A program made the translations under genes and the position numbers. 64,000 nt of DNA from positions 15,617 to 79,616 of the forward strand of contig JAXDIL010000126.1 in assembly GCA_034664005.1 (NCBI GenBank). Direction: 5' to 3'. The stretch comes from JACVRW01 sp034664005 (GTDB lineage: Bacteria > Actinomycetota > Thermoleophilia > Solirubrobacterales > Thermoleophilaceae). The stretch's first letter is position 1. Each line of letters starts with the position of its first letter. Below the pieces are notes generated by a model. That model saw nothing but the letters and a program-made list of their open reading frames with translations, was not told the origin of the DNA and did not search any database. This document shows positions 15,456 through 23,638 of the stretch, in pieces.

Positions 15456-16741
15456 GCACCGCTACCGCCCTAGCGATGACAGGCGGTGCGCCCACGATCC
15501 CTGCCGGCGCGCATCGTCGCTGGCCGGAGATAACCGACGACGACCGGGCTGCGCTGACCCGGGTGCTCGACCGGGGCGAGCTCTGGGGGCCGAATGCCAC
15601 CGAGGTGACGGCCCTTCAGGAGGACTGGGCGCGCTATGTGGGAGCGCGATTCTGCCTGGTCACGAACAGCGGCACGGCCGCGCTCCACTGCGCTGTCGCC
15701 GCTGCCGGGGTGGGCGCTGGCGACGAGGTGATCGTGCCGGCGTTCAGCTTCGTGGCGACGGCGATGGCCGTTCTCCACCAAGGCGCTGTCCCGGTCTTCT
15801 GCGACATCGGTCCGTCGATCCACACGATCGATCCCCGCCGGATAGAGGCGCTCGTGGGTCCGAGGACGCGCGCGATCCTCCCCGTCCACGCCCACGGGCT
15901 GCCGGCGGACATGGCGGAGATCCGCGCGATTGCCCAGCGTCACGAGCTCGCGGTTATCGAGGACGCAGCCCAGGCGCACGGCGCGATCTACCGCGGTGCG
16001 CAAGCCGGGACGCTGGGCGACTGCGCCGCGTTCAGCCTCAACGGGTCCAAGAACCTGAGCGCGGGCGAAGGCGGCCTGTTCGTCACAGACGACGAGGCCG
16101 GCTTCACTACCGCCCGCCGGCTCGCCATCTTCGGCGAGGACACCCCGCCGCTCCCGCCGGGGCGCTACCGCGCCTACCGCTCGCACACGGTGGGCTGGAA
16201 CTACCGAAGCCACGAGCTGACGGCAGCGCTCGCGAGGTCGCAGCTCCCGAGACTCGACCGCTTCAACCGGACCGCGCAGCGGAACGCCAGGAGCTTGAAT
16301 GCAGCGCTCGCTGACTTCCCGGGGTTGCACGCGCCGCTCGTGCCGGACGACCGCAGCTCCGTCTTCTACCGCTACCGCATCGTGCTGGATTCTCATGAGG
16401 TCGGCTTTGCCGGTCCGCCGATCGAGCTCCGGGACAGACTGCTCTTCGCCCTGCAGGCGGAGGGCGTCGCGGCCTCCCTCTGGCAGCTCGCCCCGCTGCC
16501 GTCCCAACCCGTGTTCCAGACCCGCGCCCACCCGACGTGGGACCCGGACGCATACCCGGTCACAAGTCGCCTGCTCGACAGCTCGATCGTGATCGGGACG
16601 GCGGAGCACCCGCTCTTCAACCAGCCGTCCGAGCTGATCGACCGCTACGCCGAGGCCTTCGAGAAGGTCATGAGCAACCTCGAGACCGTGTTCACCGCCA
16701 ACTACCGGCCCGTGCAGACCTGGCCGCCAGCGCCGCACTGA
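15452..16741 (+). CDS. DegT/DnrJ/EryC1/StrS-family aminotransferase
   Basis: 429-aa PLP enzyme that aminates keto-sugars or keto-cyclitols. TNSGTAALH near residue 70 binds the phosphate, EDAAQAHGA near 170 gives the Asp for the pyridine nitrogen, and SLNGSKNLSAGEGG near 195 holds the Schiff-base Lys. GTG at 15452 overlaps the preceding stop. This family includes the scyllo-inosose and 2-deoxy-scyllo-inosose aminotransferases of aminocyclitol antibiotics, which fits the cyclase and dehydrogenases upstream. Amino donor and exact ketone are not readable. Confidence 0.93.
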   Translation: MSTATALAMTGGAPTIPAGAHRRWPEITDDDRAALTRVLDRGELWGPNATEVTALQEDWARYVGARFCLVTNSGTAALHCAVAAAGVGAGDEVIVPAFSFVATAMAVLHQGAVPVFCDIGPSIHTIDPRRIEALVGPRTRAILPVHAHGLPADMAEIRAIAQRHELAVIEDAAQAHGAIYRGAQAGTLGDCAAFSLNGSKNLSAGEGGLFVTDDEAGFTTARRLAIFGEDTPPLPPGRYRAYRSHTVGWNYRSHELTAALARSQLPRLDRFNRTAQRNARSLNAALADFPGLHAPLVPDDRSSVFYRYRIVLDSHEVGFAGPPIELRDRLLFALQAEGVAASLWQLAPLPSQPVFQTRAHPTWDPDAYPVTSRLLDSSIVIGTAEHPLFNQPSELIDRYAEAFEKVMSNLETVFTANYRPVQTWPPAPH

Positions 16742-16742
16742 C

Positions 16743-17396
16743 ATGGGTTTCGCACTCGACGGGATGGACGAACGCGTGCTTCCCTACCTCCCGGGGGAAG
16801 CTGGCGTCTTCGTGGAGGCCGGTGCCCACGACGGCCTCACCCAGAGCAACACAGCGCTGCTCGAGTTTTCGCGCGGCTGGACCGGCCTGTTGGTGGAGCC
16901 CATCCCGGAGCTCGCGGCACGTTGCCGAATCAATCGTCCGGCGTCGGAGGTCGAACAGGCGGCGCTGGTGCCACCTGACCACGCCGCGGGCATGATCCGC
17001 ATGACGTACTGCAACCGCTCCTCGATCGTCGCTGGCGGCCGCGGAAGCGCGGAGGCGGATGCGGCATGGCTCGACACATGTCGACGACTTCCCGACCAGC
17101 GGGACGTGGAGACCTATGAGATCGAGGTCCCAGCCTGCACGCTCTCATCGCTACTCGACCAGCACGGCTTCACGCACCTCGATTTCATGTCGCTCGATCT
17201 CGAGGGATTCGAGGCACCGGCCCTCCGCGGCCTGGACCTTCGACGACACCGTCCGGCTCTATTGCTTGTCGAAATATCAAGAGCGCGTGAGGAGGTCGAC
17301 AGCATCCTCGACCCCTGGTACGACCCGGTAGCGGAGCTCTCCGATCACCGTGCTGAGAGCCCGCCCTGGTACGACCTCCTCTACCGGGCGCGCTGA
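16743..17396 (+). CDS. FkbM-family methyltransferase
   Basis: 217-aa SAM-dependent methyltransferase. VFVEAGAHDGLTQSN near residues 22-36 is motif I in the FkbM form, LLVEPIPEL follows, and LDFMSLDLEGFE near 154 is the family's acidic catalytic region. FkbM proteins O-methylate hydroxyls of natural products and glycans. It starts one base after the aminotransferase stop and ends the cyclitol operon; a hairpin follows at 17401-17416. Confidence 0.88.
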   Translation: MGFALDGMDERVLPYLPGEAGVFVEAGAHDGLTQSNTALLEFSRGWTGLLVEPIPELAARCRINRPASEVEQAALVPPDHAAGMIRMTYCNRSSIVAGGRGSAEADAAWLDTCRRLPDQRDVETYEIEVPACTLSSLLDQHGFTHLDFMSLDLEGFEAPALRGLDLRRHRPALLLVEISRAREEVDSILDPWYDPVAELSDHRAESPPWYDLLYRAR

Positions 17397-17526
17397 GTCC
17401 GGTCAGGGACCTGACCGCCGGACTGCCGTAGACAGAACTAGCCCTCGCTCGGGTTCTTGGCCGTCGGTCTAATCGCCGGGCACCCGTCGAAGGCTGCCTT
17501 CAGCTGGCAGCAAAGGAGACACACAC
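17397..17526 (+). promoter_or_regulatory. Intergenic region with two hairpins before the second ABC importer
   Basis: GGTCAG (17401-17406) pairs with CTGACC (17411-17416) just after the FkbM stop and may be a weak terminator without a T tract. GCTGCC (17493-17498) pairs with GGCAGC (17506-17511), immediately before the AAAGGAG ribosome-binding site, and could modulate translation of the lipoprotein. A promoter must lie between if the importer is independently expressed, but I cannot place it confidently. Confidence 0.4.
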
Positions 17527-18525
17527 GTGAGAACGCTGAAGGCCAAGCGTCTCCGGGTGACAGCTGTGTCGCTGGCGCTGGCCGCCGCGTTCGCAGCTGT
17601 CGCCTGTGGAGGCGACGACAAGACCCAGAGCGCGCCTGACACGGGCTCGTCCCGAGCGGGCATGCACATCGAGTTCGCCTTCGCGGGCGTCCCGGGCGAC
17701 CCGTACTACACGGTCATCAAGAACGGCGCCGCCCAGGCGGAAAAGGACATGGGTGTTGACGTCGAGTTCAAGGAAACCGCGCAGTACGACTTCCAGGAGC
17801 AGGTTCGCCTCATCAAGGCCGCCATCGCCAGGAAGCCCGACGGGCTCGTGGTGAGCGAGGAGTCGCCGGAGGTGCTCGACGGCCCTGTGAAGGACGCGGT
17901 CGACGCCGGGATCCCTGTGATCATCGCCGCGGCCGGCGAGGACTCGGTCGCGAAGACCGGTGCACTTGGGTTCGTCGGACAAAACGAGTTCGAGGTCGGC
18001 TTCAAGGCAGGCCTGCAACTGAAGGCCGCCGGAGTGAAACGGGTCGCGTGCCTCAACCCCGCGGTCGGAACGCCAAACCTCGATAGCCGCTGCGAGGGAC
18101 TCGAGAAGGCGATCGGTACCGGCAACGTCGACGTGATCGCGATCGACCAGACCGACCGGACGGCTGCCAAGAATCGTGTCAAGGCGATCCTCCAGCGTGG
18201 CGGCGTGGACGGGATACTGGCTCTTGCGGCCGCCACCGTGGCCGAGCCCGCGGTCGCCGCAGTGGAGGAAAGCGGCAAGCAGGACGAGGTCACGGTTGCG
18301 ACGATCGACCTCTCGCCGGGCGTGCTCAGCGCGGTGCGTGACGGGAAGCTGCTGTTCGCGAGCGACCAGCAGCAATTTCTTGCGGGCTACCTCCCCGTGG
18401 TCCTCCTCGCCCTGCAGCACCAGTACGGCATCCGCCCGCCCTCGTTCGTCCCGACTGGCCCTTCCTACGTCACAAAGGCGAACGCCGCTGAGGTGATTGA
18501 GCTCAGCAAGCGAGGCATCCGGTGA
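17527..18525 (+). CDS. Sugar-type ABC transporter substrate-binding lipoprotein
   Basis: 332-aa receptor with the periplasmic-binding protein 4 fold. The signal peptide ends in AAVACGGDDK, a lipobox with Cys near residue 27. Ligand-site regions include PGDPYYTVIKNG near 58 and the hinge elements typical of CUT2 receptors. GTG at 17527 is supported by AAAGGAG ten bases upstream. It opens a lipoprotein-permease-ATPase-P450 operon, gene order different from the importer at 4324-7120, and is only distantly similar to that one, so the ligands probably differ. Confidence 0.92.
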   Translation: MRTLKAKRLRVTAVSLALAAAFAAVACGGDDKTQSAPDTGSSRAGMHIEFAFAGVPGDPYYTVIKNGAAQAEKDMGVDVEFKETAQYDFQEQVRLIKAAIARKPDGLVVSEESPEVLDGPVKDAVDAGIPVIIAAAGEDSVAKTGALGFVGQNEFEVGFKAGLQLKAAGVKRVACLNPAVGTPNLDSRCEGLEKAIGTGNVDVIAIDQTDRTAAKNRVKAILQRGGVDGILALAAATVAEPAVAAVEESGKQDEVTVATIDLSPGVLSAVRDGKLLFASDQQQFLAGYLPVVLLALQHQYGIRPPSFVPTGPSYVTKANAAEVIELSKRGIR

Positions 18526-19535
18526 CGACGCCGGCGATTGGACCGGACTGGCTCCGCGGGCTGCGGCGCCGCCCGGAGGTCACGCCAGTCGCCGGGGCTT
18601 TCGCGGTGTGGCTCTTCTTCGCGCTGATCGCCGGCGGGACGGGCTTTCTGACAACCCAGGGGACGGCGAACTACCTCGAGGTTGCGGCGCAGCTCGGGAT
18701 CATCACCATCGCAGTCACGCTCCTGATGATCGCCGGGGAGTTCGATCTCTCCGTGGGCTCGATGCTGGGGGCTGCGGGCGTCTTGATGGCGTACCCCGTG
18801 GTCGAGCTTGGCTGGCCGCTCTGGGCCGGGATGGGGTTCGCCTTCGCCGGCGCGAGTCTGGTTGGGCTGATCAACGGCCTGCTAGTGATTCGCACGGCGC
18901 TGCCTTCCTTCATCGTCACGCTGGCATCGCTGTTCATCCTTCGGGGCGTCACGATCGCCTTCACCCACGACGTGACCGGTGGAGCAACTCAGGTCGGCGG
19001 GGTGGACGAGGCCACGGCGGGCTCGTTCCTTAGGTCGGCGCTTGCGGGTGAACTGCTCGGACTTCCAGCGGCTGTCTTCTGGTGGATCGCGATGACTCTC
19101 GTGGCGAGCGTCGTCCTTGCCAAGTCGCGTTTCGGGAATTGGGTGTACGGCGCGGGCGGCGATGCGGACGCTGCGAGCAAGCTCGGAGTGCCCGTGGCCA
19201 GGGTGAAGGTGATCCTGTTCGTCCTCACCGCCTTGTCGGCGACGCTGGTCGCGACGATCGGGGTGCTCGTTAACGGGGCAGCCGACGTCCAGCAGGGGCA
19301 GCTCAAGGAGTTTCAGGCGATCACGGCGGCGGTTATCGGGGGGACCCTCCTTACCGGCGGCTACGGAACCGTGATCGGCGGCGCGTTCGGCGCCCTCATC
19401 TTCGGCATGGTGAGCCAGGGCATCTTTTTCACGGGCGCCGATGCCGACTGGTTCCAGGCCTTCCTCGGCGCGATGCTGCTCTCCGCCGTCCTCGTGAACC
19501 GTTACGTCACCCGGCACGCCCAGGCGGCCTCGTGA
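18522..19535 (+). CDS. Sugar-type ABC transporter permease (CUT2/RbsC-like)
   Basis: 337-aa inner-membrane subunit with about nine hydrophobic helices. GEFDLSVGSMLG near residue 70 and YGAGGDADAASKLGV near 205 are the conserved CUT2 permease and coupling-loop motifs. GTG at 18522 overlaps the lipoprotein stop, and its own TGA overlaps the ATPase start. Imports the ligand bound by the adjacent lipoprotein. Confidence 0.92.
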   Translation: MTTPAIGPDWLRGLRRRPEVTPVAGAFAVWLFFALIAGGTGFLTTQGTANYLEVAAQLGIITIAVTLLMIAGEFDLSVGSMLGAAGVLMAYPVVELGWPLWAGMGFAFAGASLVGLINGLLVIRTALPSFIVTLASLFILRGVTIAFTHDVTGGATQVGGVDEATAGSFLRSALAGELLGLPAAVFWWIAMTLVASVVLAKSRFGNWVYGAGGDADAASKLGVPVARVKVILFVLTALSATLVATIGVLVNGAADVQQGQLKEFQAITAAVIGGTLLTGGYGTVIGGAFGALIFGMVSQGIFFTGADADWFQAFLGAMLLSAVLVNRYVTRHAQAAS

Positions 19536-20314
19536 ACGCTCCCTTGCGCTCGCCGGCGATTGAGGCCCATGCGATCTCGAAGCGGTTTGGCCAGGTCGAG
19601 GCCCTGCACGACGTGACGCTGAGCGCTCCCACCGGCGCCGTGACCTGTCTCCTCGGTGACAACGGGGCCGGAAAATCGACCCTGATCAAGGTGCTATCGG
19701 GGGTATTCCGCCCCGACAGCGGCCAGCTGCTCGTCCGAGGCTCAGAGGTGTCTTTCGCCTCTCCCCGACAGGCACTCGACGCGGGTGTCTCAACGGTCTT
19801 TCAGGACCTGGCGACCATCCCCCTGATGTCGATCGTTCGAAACTTCTTCCTCGGCCGCGAGCCACTTCGGGCGAGTCGTCTGGTCGATTGGGACGCTGCG
19901 GAGCGAACCGCGCGCGCCGCGCTCGGCGAGATGGGAATCACCCTGCGAGACGGGTCGCAACCCGTGGGCACCCTCTCTGGGGGCGAGCGCCAGTCCCTGG
20001 CGATCGCGCGAGCCCTGCACTTTGGTGCGTCTGTCCTGATTCTCGACGAGCCCACGTCGGCGTTGGGCGTGCGAGAGGCCGCCAATGCGCTCCGGCATGT
20101 CGAAACGGCGCGAGACCGAGGCATCGCCGTGATCCTGATTACGCACAACGTGACTCACGCATACGCGGTTGGAGACCGCTTCGTCGTCTTGGACCACGGC
20201 ACCGTCAGCGCCGAACGCTCCCGGGCAGATGTCACGAGCAGCGAGCTCCAAGACCTCATGTCGGGAAGCCGGGAACTCCAAGAACTCCTTCGGTCAACCG
20301 GCACGAGTGACTGA
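19532..20314 (+). CDS. Sugar-type ABC transporter ATP-binding protein (single-domain)
   Basis: 260-aa ATPase with Walker A GDNGAGKST near residue 43, signature LSGGERQSLA near 150, Walker B VLILDEPTSAL near 168 and switch His in ITHN near 204. It has a single ATP-binding domain like the copy at 5292-6080, so both importers here are FrcABC-type. GTG at 19532. Its last eight bases overlap the start of a cytochrome P450 gene, coupling uptake to an oxidative enzyme. Confidence 0.92.
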   Translation: MNAPLRSPAIEAHAISKRFGQVEALHDVTLSAPTGAVTCLLGDNGAGKSTLIKVLSGVFRPDSGQLLVRGSEVSFASPRQALDAGVSTVFQDLATIPLMSIVRNFFLGREPLRASRLVDWDAAERTARAALGEMGITLRDGSQPVGTLSGGERQSLAIARALHFGASVLILDEPTSALGVREAANALRHVETARDRGIAVILITHNVTHAYAVGDRFVVLDHGTVSAERSRADVTSSELQDLMSGSRELQELLRSTGTSD

Positions 20315-21485
20315 CGCAGTCGATTACAGCCCGTTCTCGCCTGACGTCCAGGCCGACCCGTACCCGGTCTACCGCCGGCTCCGGGACGACTTCCCGGTCT
20401 ACCGAAACGCGGAGCTCGGCTTCTGGGCGCTATCGAGATACGACGACGTCGTTGCGGTCTCGCGTGACTGGCAGACCTACTCGTCCGCCTCCGGGGTGGA
20501 CATCGATGACACCGGCGGTGAGTTCGGCGACGGGAACTTCCTCGAAGAGGATCCACCGCTCCACGACATGCTGCGCGGCGTGGTCAGGAACGAGTTCATC
20601 CCGAAGAACCTGCGCGCTGCTCTCGAGCCGTTCGTGAGGCAGCAGGTCGAGCACCTCGTGGCGGATCTGAAGACCCGTCCAGCCGTCGACTTCGCGCGGG
20701 AGCTCGCGTGGCAGCTGCCGGTGGTGGTCGTGTCACGACTGATGGGGTTCCCCGCCGAGGACCGCGACCAGCTCCGGCAGTGGGAAGAGACCTTCGCACT
20801 GCGGGTACCCACACTTGGGCACCTACCGCCGTTCGCGGTCAGGGCCGGCAGCGAATTGCGCACCTACTTCGCGGGGCTGATCGATTCGCGCCGGGCGCAG
20901 CCGCGAGACGATCTCCTGACCAGCATCGCGACCGCGACGCCGGATGGCGACAAGATCGGCGAGTCGGCGCTCGGGATGGTCTTCATCCTGTTCGTGGCGG
21001 CGATCGAGACGACCGCCAGCCTCATCACTCAGAGCCTCCGACTCCTTGCCGACCACCCAGACCAGCGCGAGTGGCTATCGGCAAACCTCGGCGCGACACC
21101 AGAGGCCGTAGAGGAGGTCCTGCGCTTCGAGGCTCCGGTCCAGAACATCAAGCGAACGACGGTCGCCGCGACGGAGCTGCTCGGCGAGCAGATTCCACGG
21201 GGCGCCACGGTCCTACTACTCACCGGCTCGGCTAATCGTGATGAGCGCCGTTTCCCGGACCCAGATCGGTTCGACATCTCACGAGAGCCGAAGCGGCACC
21301 TGGCCTTTGGCGAAGGAATTCATCACTGCATCGGCGCACCGCTCGCGCGCTTGGAGGGTCAGATCGTCATCGAGACGATCCTCGCCGAGATGCCGGACTA
21401 CCGGCTCATCGGCATGCCAACTCGGCTGCCGAACAACATCGTCCGCGGCTACACGAGCATGCCGGCCCGGACGTCGTCGGCCTAG
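20307..21485 (+). CDS. Cytochrome P450
   Basis: 392-aa soluble bacterial P450 monooxygenase. The I helix contains VAAIETTAS near residue 230 (oxygen-activating region, with Glu-Thr), EEVLRFEAP is the ExxR motif near 272, and HLAFGEGIHHCIG near 330 provides the haem-thiolate Cys. GTG at 20307 overlaps the ATPase stop and gives a normal N-terminus (DYSPFSPDVQADPYPVYRRL). No ferredoxin or reductase gene is adjacent, so electrons must come from elsewhere. It may hydroxylate the imported compound or tailor the cyclitol product. Confidence 0.93.
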   Translation: MTDAVDYSPFSPDVQADPYPVYRRLRDDFPVYRNAELGFWALSRYDDVVAVSRDWQTYSSASGVDIDDTGGEFGDGNFLEEDPPLHDMLRGVVRNEFIPKNLRAALEPFVRQQVEHLVADLKTRPAVDFARELAWQLPVVVVSRLMGFPAEDRDQLRQWEETFALRVPTLGHLPPFAVRAGSELRTYFAGLIDSRRAQPRDDLLTSIATATPDGDKIGESALGMVFILFVAAIETTASLITQSLRLLADHPDQREWLSANLGATPEAVEEVLRFEAPVQNIKRTTVAATELLGEQIPRGATVLLLTGSANRDERRFPDPDRFDISREPKRHLAFGEGIHHCIGAPLARLEGQIVIETILAEMPDYRLIGMPTRLPNNIVRGYTSMPARTSSA

Positions 21486-21507
21486 CCCGACGGGTTGCTC
21501 GACGGGG

Positions 21508-21783
21508 TCAGTGGGCCGCTGTGCGGGCGCGCCCGCGTTTCTCGACACCGGCTCGCACAAGCATTGCGCCAGCTTCCAACCGGCGCGCCTCTAGCTCGCG
21601 TTCGTCCCACGGCACAGTGTGAGTCTCACCCGGCTCGCAGTGGTAGCAAAGCCAGGTGCTCTCTGCGGCTTTGTACCACTCGTGATTGCCGCAATCCCGG
21701 CGACCCTTGGAGATGCGCGCAGCAAGAGGTTCGGGAAGGCGCTCCCGCAGCGTTGTCCGAAGCCTGTACTTGCCGCTGGCCAT
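21508..21783 (-). CDS. Small zinc-ribbon-like protein, function unknown
   Basis: 91-aa basic protein starting MASGKYRLR. RDCGNHEWYK and WLCYHCEPGETH form a Cys/His arrangement (C-x2-H, C-x2-C) like a small zinc ribbon, followed by a charged helix. Not recognised as a named family. ATG at 21783 is preferred; an ATG at 21849 would add a low-complexity Ser/Thr stretch overlapping the next ORF. GC content is lower than in neighbours, consistent with recent acquisition. Confidence 0.55.
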   Translation of the reverse strand: MASGKYRLRTTLRERLPEPLAARISKGRRDCGNHEWYKAAESTWLCYHCEPGETHTVPWDERELEARRLEAGAMLVRAGVEKRGRARTAAH

Positions 21784-21829
21784 GGGAACCAGTGTATTGC
21801 TAGTCGTCAAATCTTCTGCACCACTTGAG

Positions 21830-22000
21830 CTAGTTGCGCTTCCTGACATTTCGTATTCCTCGCGCCTTGGCTTCGCGCTCGACCCTTACTCGCAGGGTGG
21901 CGTCGAATGTATTACGCCGGTCATAGAAAAGTTCCCGGAATTCCTCATCGCCGAACAAGGTGAAGGCTGTGTCGCGCTGTCTGCCCTTCCGTTTGCTCAT
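21830..22000 (-). CDS. Very small basic protein, function unknown
   Basis: 56 codons starting MSKRKGRQRD and ending IRNVRKRN, with FTLFGDEEFRELF in the middle. Highly charged and helical. Third positions are less GC-rich than in the surrounding genes. Lies just upstream of the zinc-ribbon-like ORF on the same strand, so the two may be a unit, perhaps a remnant of a mobile or phage-derived element. ATG at 22000 has no strong ribosome-binding site. Confidence 0.45.
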   Translation of the reverse strand: MSKRKGRQRDTAFTLFGDEEFRELFYDRRNTFDATLRVRVEREAKARGIRNVRKRN

Positions 22001-22056
22001 GGATGGTGAGGAGCCTAAAACACTCTGTCCTCTCTGAGCACGCTCCCGTCAGCCGC

Positions 22057-23160
22057 CTACCGGGGCAACGGGGCGGGGCGCTCGCAAGGGCTCTCGATCC
22101 GGACGTGGCGGCCGTTGGAGGCTCCGGTTTCCAGGCCCAGGAGCACCTCGAGCACGTGGAACGCGAACTCCGCGCTGGCTCGGTGGGGACGGTCGTCGCG
22201 GATTGCCAGTGCCATGTCGGCGATTCCGATCCCGCGGGACACGTCTCCCGGCTGCACCAGCGGCACTCGCGACCAGTGGACGCTGCCGGGCGGTGGCGGG
22301 GGCTGCTCCAGCTCCTCCGGGCCGGCCCTGCGTAGCCGTGGCTCGCCGTGGAATTCGTCGGGGTTCGCTACCGAGAGCGAGCCGGCGCTGCCGTAGAGCT
22401 CGATGTAGGGAAGGTGCGTGGCCCAGACGTCCCAGCTCGCCAGCAGCGTTACGAGAGCGCCGGACTCGAACTCGAGAGCGCCCGTGACGTGCGTCGGCAC
22501 CTCCACCGGGATGCGCTCGCCGCGCCGCGGGCCGACGCCGACGATGCGCTCGGGGAACGTGGCGCGGCCGGCCGCCGTCACGCGCGCGACCGGACCGAGC
22601 ATCGCCACCAGAGCGGCGACGTAGTACGGACCGAGGTCCAGCAGCGGCCCGCCGCCGCTCCGGTAGAAGCTGTCTACCTGCGGGTGGAAGGTCTCGTAGC
22701 CGTGTTCCGTGACCATCGCCACGCCGCCCGCGATCGTGTCGCCGATCCAGCCGTCGTCCACGAGCTTGATCGCCGTCTGGATCGAGCCGCCCAAGAAGGT
22801 GTCGGGCGCGCAACCGAGCCGGAGGCCGGCGGCGCAGGCGGCCTCCACGAGCATCTGGCCGTCGTCGAGGGTCGTCGCCAGCGGCTTCTCGCTCCACACG
22901 TGCTTGCCCGCGCGGATCGCGGCGAGGCTCGCCTCCGCGTGTGCCTGCGGCGGCGTCAGATTGACCACCAGCTCGACCGCGGCATCGGCCAGGAGCTCGT
23001 CCGGGGCCAGCACCCGCGCAACCCCGTGCTCCGCTGCCTTCAGCTCCGCGCGGGCGCGGTCGAGGTCCGCGCACGCGACCACCTCCAGGTGCTCGTAGCG
23101 CGCGAGGCCGTGAAAGTACTGGTCACTGACATGGCCGCAGCCGACGATGCCGATCTTCAC
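22057..23160 (-). CDS. Gfo/Idh/MocA-family oxidoreductase
   Basis: 367-aa NAD(P)-dependent dehydrogenase. GIVGCGHVSDQYFHGL near residue 4 is the cofactor motif, SEKPLATT near 93 carries the conserved Lys, and GGGPLLDLGPYYVAAL near 172 the active-site region. GTG at 23160 starts directly at the Rossmann strand; the longer upstream frame overlaps the divergent secreted-protein gene. Fourth member of the family in the window but standing alone, with a C-terminal RPAPLPR tail. Substrate unknown. Confidence 0.92.
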   Translation of the reverse strand: MKIGIVGCGHVSDQYFHGLARYEHLEVVACADLDRARAELKAAEHGVARVLAPDELLADAAVELVVNLTPPQAHAEASLAAIRAGKHVWSEKPLATTLDDGQMLVEAACAAGLRLGCAPDTFLGGSIQTAIKLVDDGWIGDTIAGGVAMVTEHGYETFHPQVDSFYRSGGGPLLDLGPYYVAALVAMLGPVARVTAAGRATFPERIVGVGPRRGERIPVEVPTHVTGALEFESGALVTLLASWDVWATHLPYIELYGSAGSLSVANPDEFHGEPRLRRAGPEELEQPPPPPGSVHWSRVPLVQPGDVSRGIGIADMALAIRDDRPHRASAEFAFHVLEVLLGLETGASNGRHVRIESPCERPAPLPR

Positions 23161-23233
23161 CCCGTGGAGGCTCTGGGCGAGCCCCCTACCCCTCAAGCCA
23201 CATCTCTGTCGGGGCGGGCTAGAGTGGACCGGG

Positions 23234-23635
23234 ATGCGCTCGTTGCTCGTGCTCACGGTCGTCATCGGCGCGCTCGTCGCGGCCACGCCGGCGTCCGCCG
23301 CGGTCTTCTTTCACAGCCCGTCGAACAACATCCGTTGCGTGATCGAGGCCACCGAGCTCGCTCGTTGCGACATCACGGAGCGGGACTGGACTCCTCCGCC
23401 GAAGCCGAAGAGCTGTCCCGGGGACTGGGGCAACGGACTACAGGTTGGCCGGCGCGGCAATGGTCGCTTCACCTGTGCCAACGACGCGGTGTCCGGCGGG
23501 CGCAAGCTGGCCTACGGCGAATCGATCAAGCGCGGCCGCTTTCGCTGCACCTCGCGGAAGACCGGCATGCGCTGCGTGAACGTGCGGAATCACCATGGCT
23601 TCGGGCTCAGCCGCCAGCGGGCGCGCTACTTCTAG
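23234..23635 (+). CDS. Secreted DUF6636-like protein
   Basis: 133 aa with a signal peptide cleaved near TPASAAV (about residue 22). The mature part carries FHSPSNNIRC, ARCDI, SCPGDWG, FTCANDA, FRCTSRKTG and GFGLSR, a Cys-containing pattern I associate with DUF6636 proteins of actinobacteria. Probably exported and disulfide-bonded. Function unknown. It is divergent from the Gfo gene and converges on the MFS gene. Confidence 0.75.
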   Translation: MRSLLVLTVVIGALVAATPASAAVFFHSPSNNIRCVIEATELARCDITERDWTPPPKPKSCPGDWGNGLQVGRRGNGRFTCANDAVSGGRKLAYGESIKRGRFRCTSRKTGMRCVNVRNHHGFGLSRQRARYF

Positions 23636-23638
23636 CCG

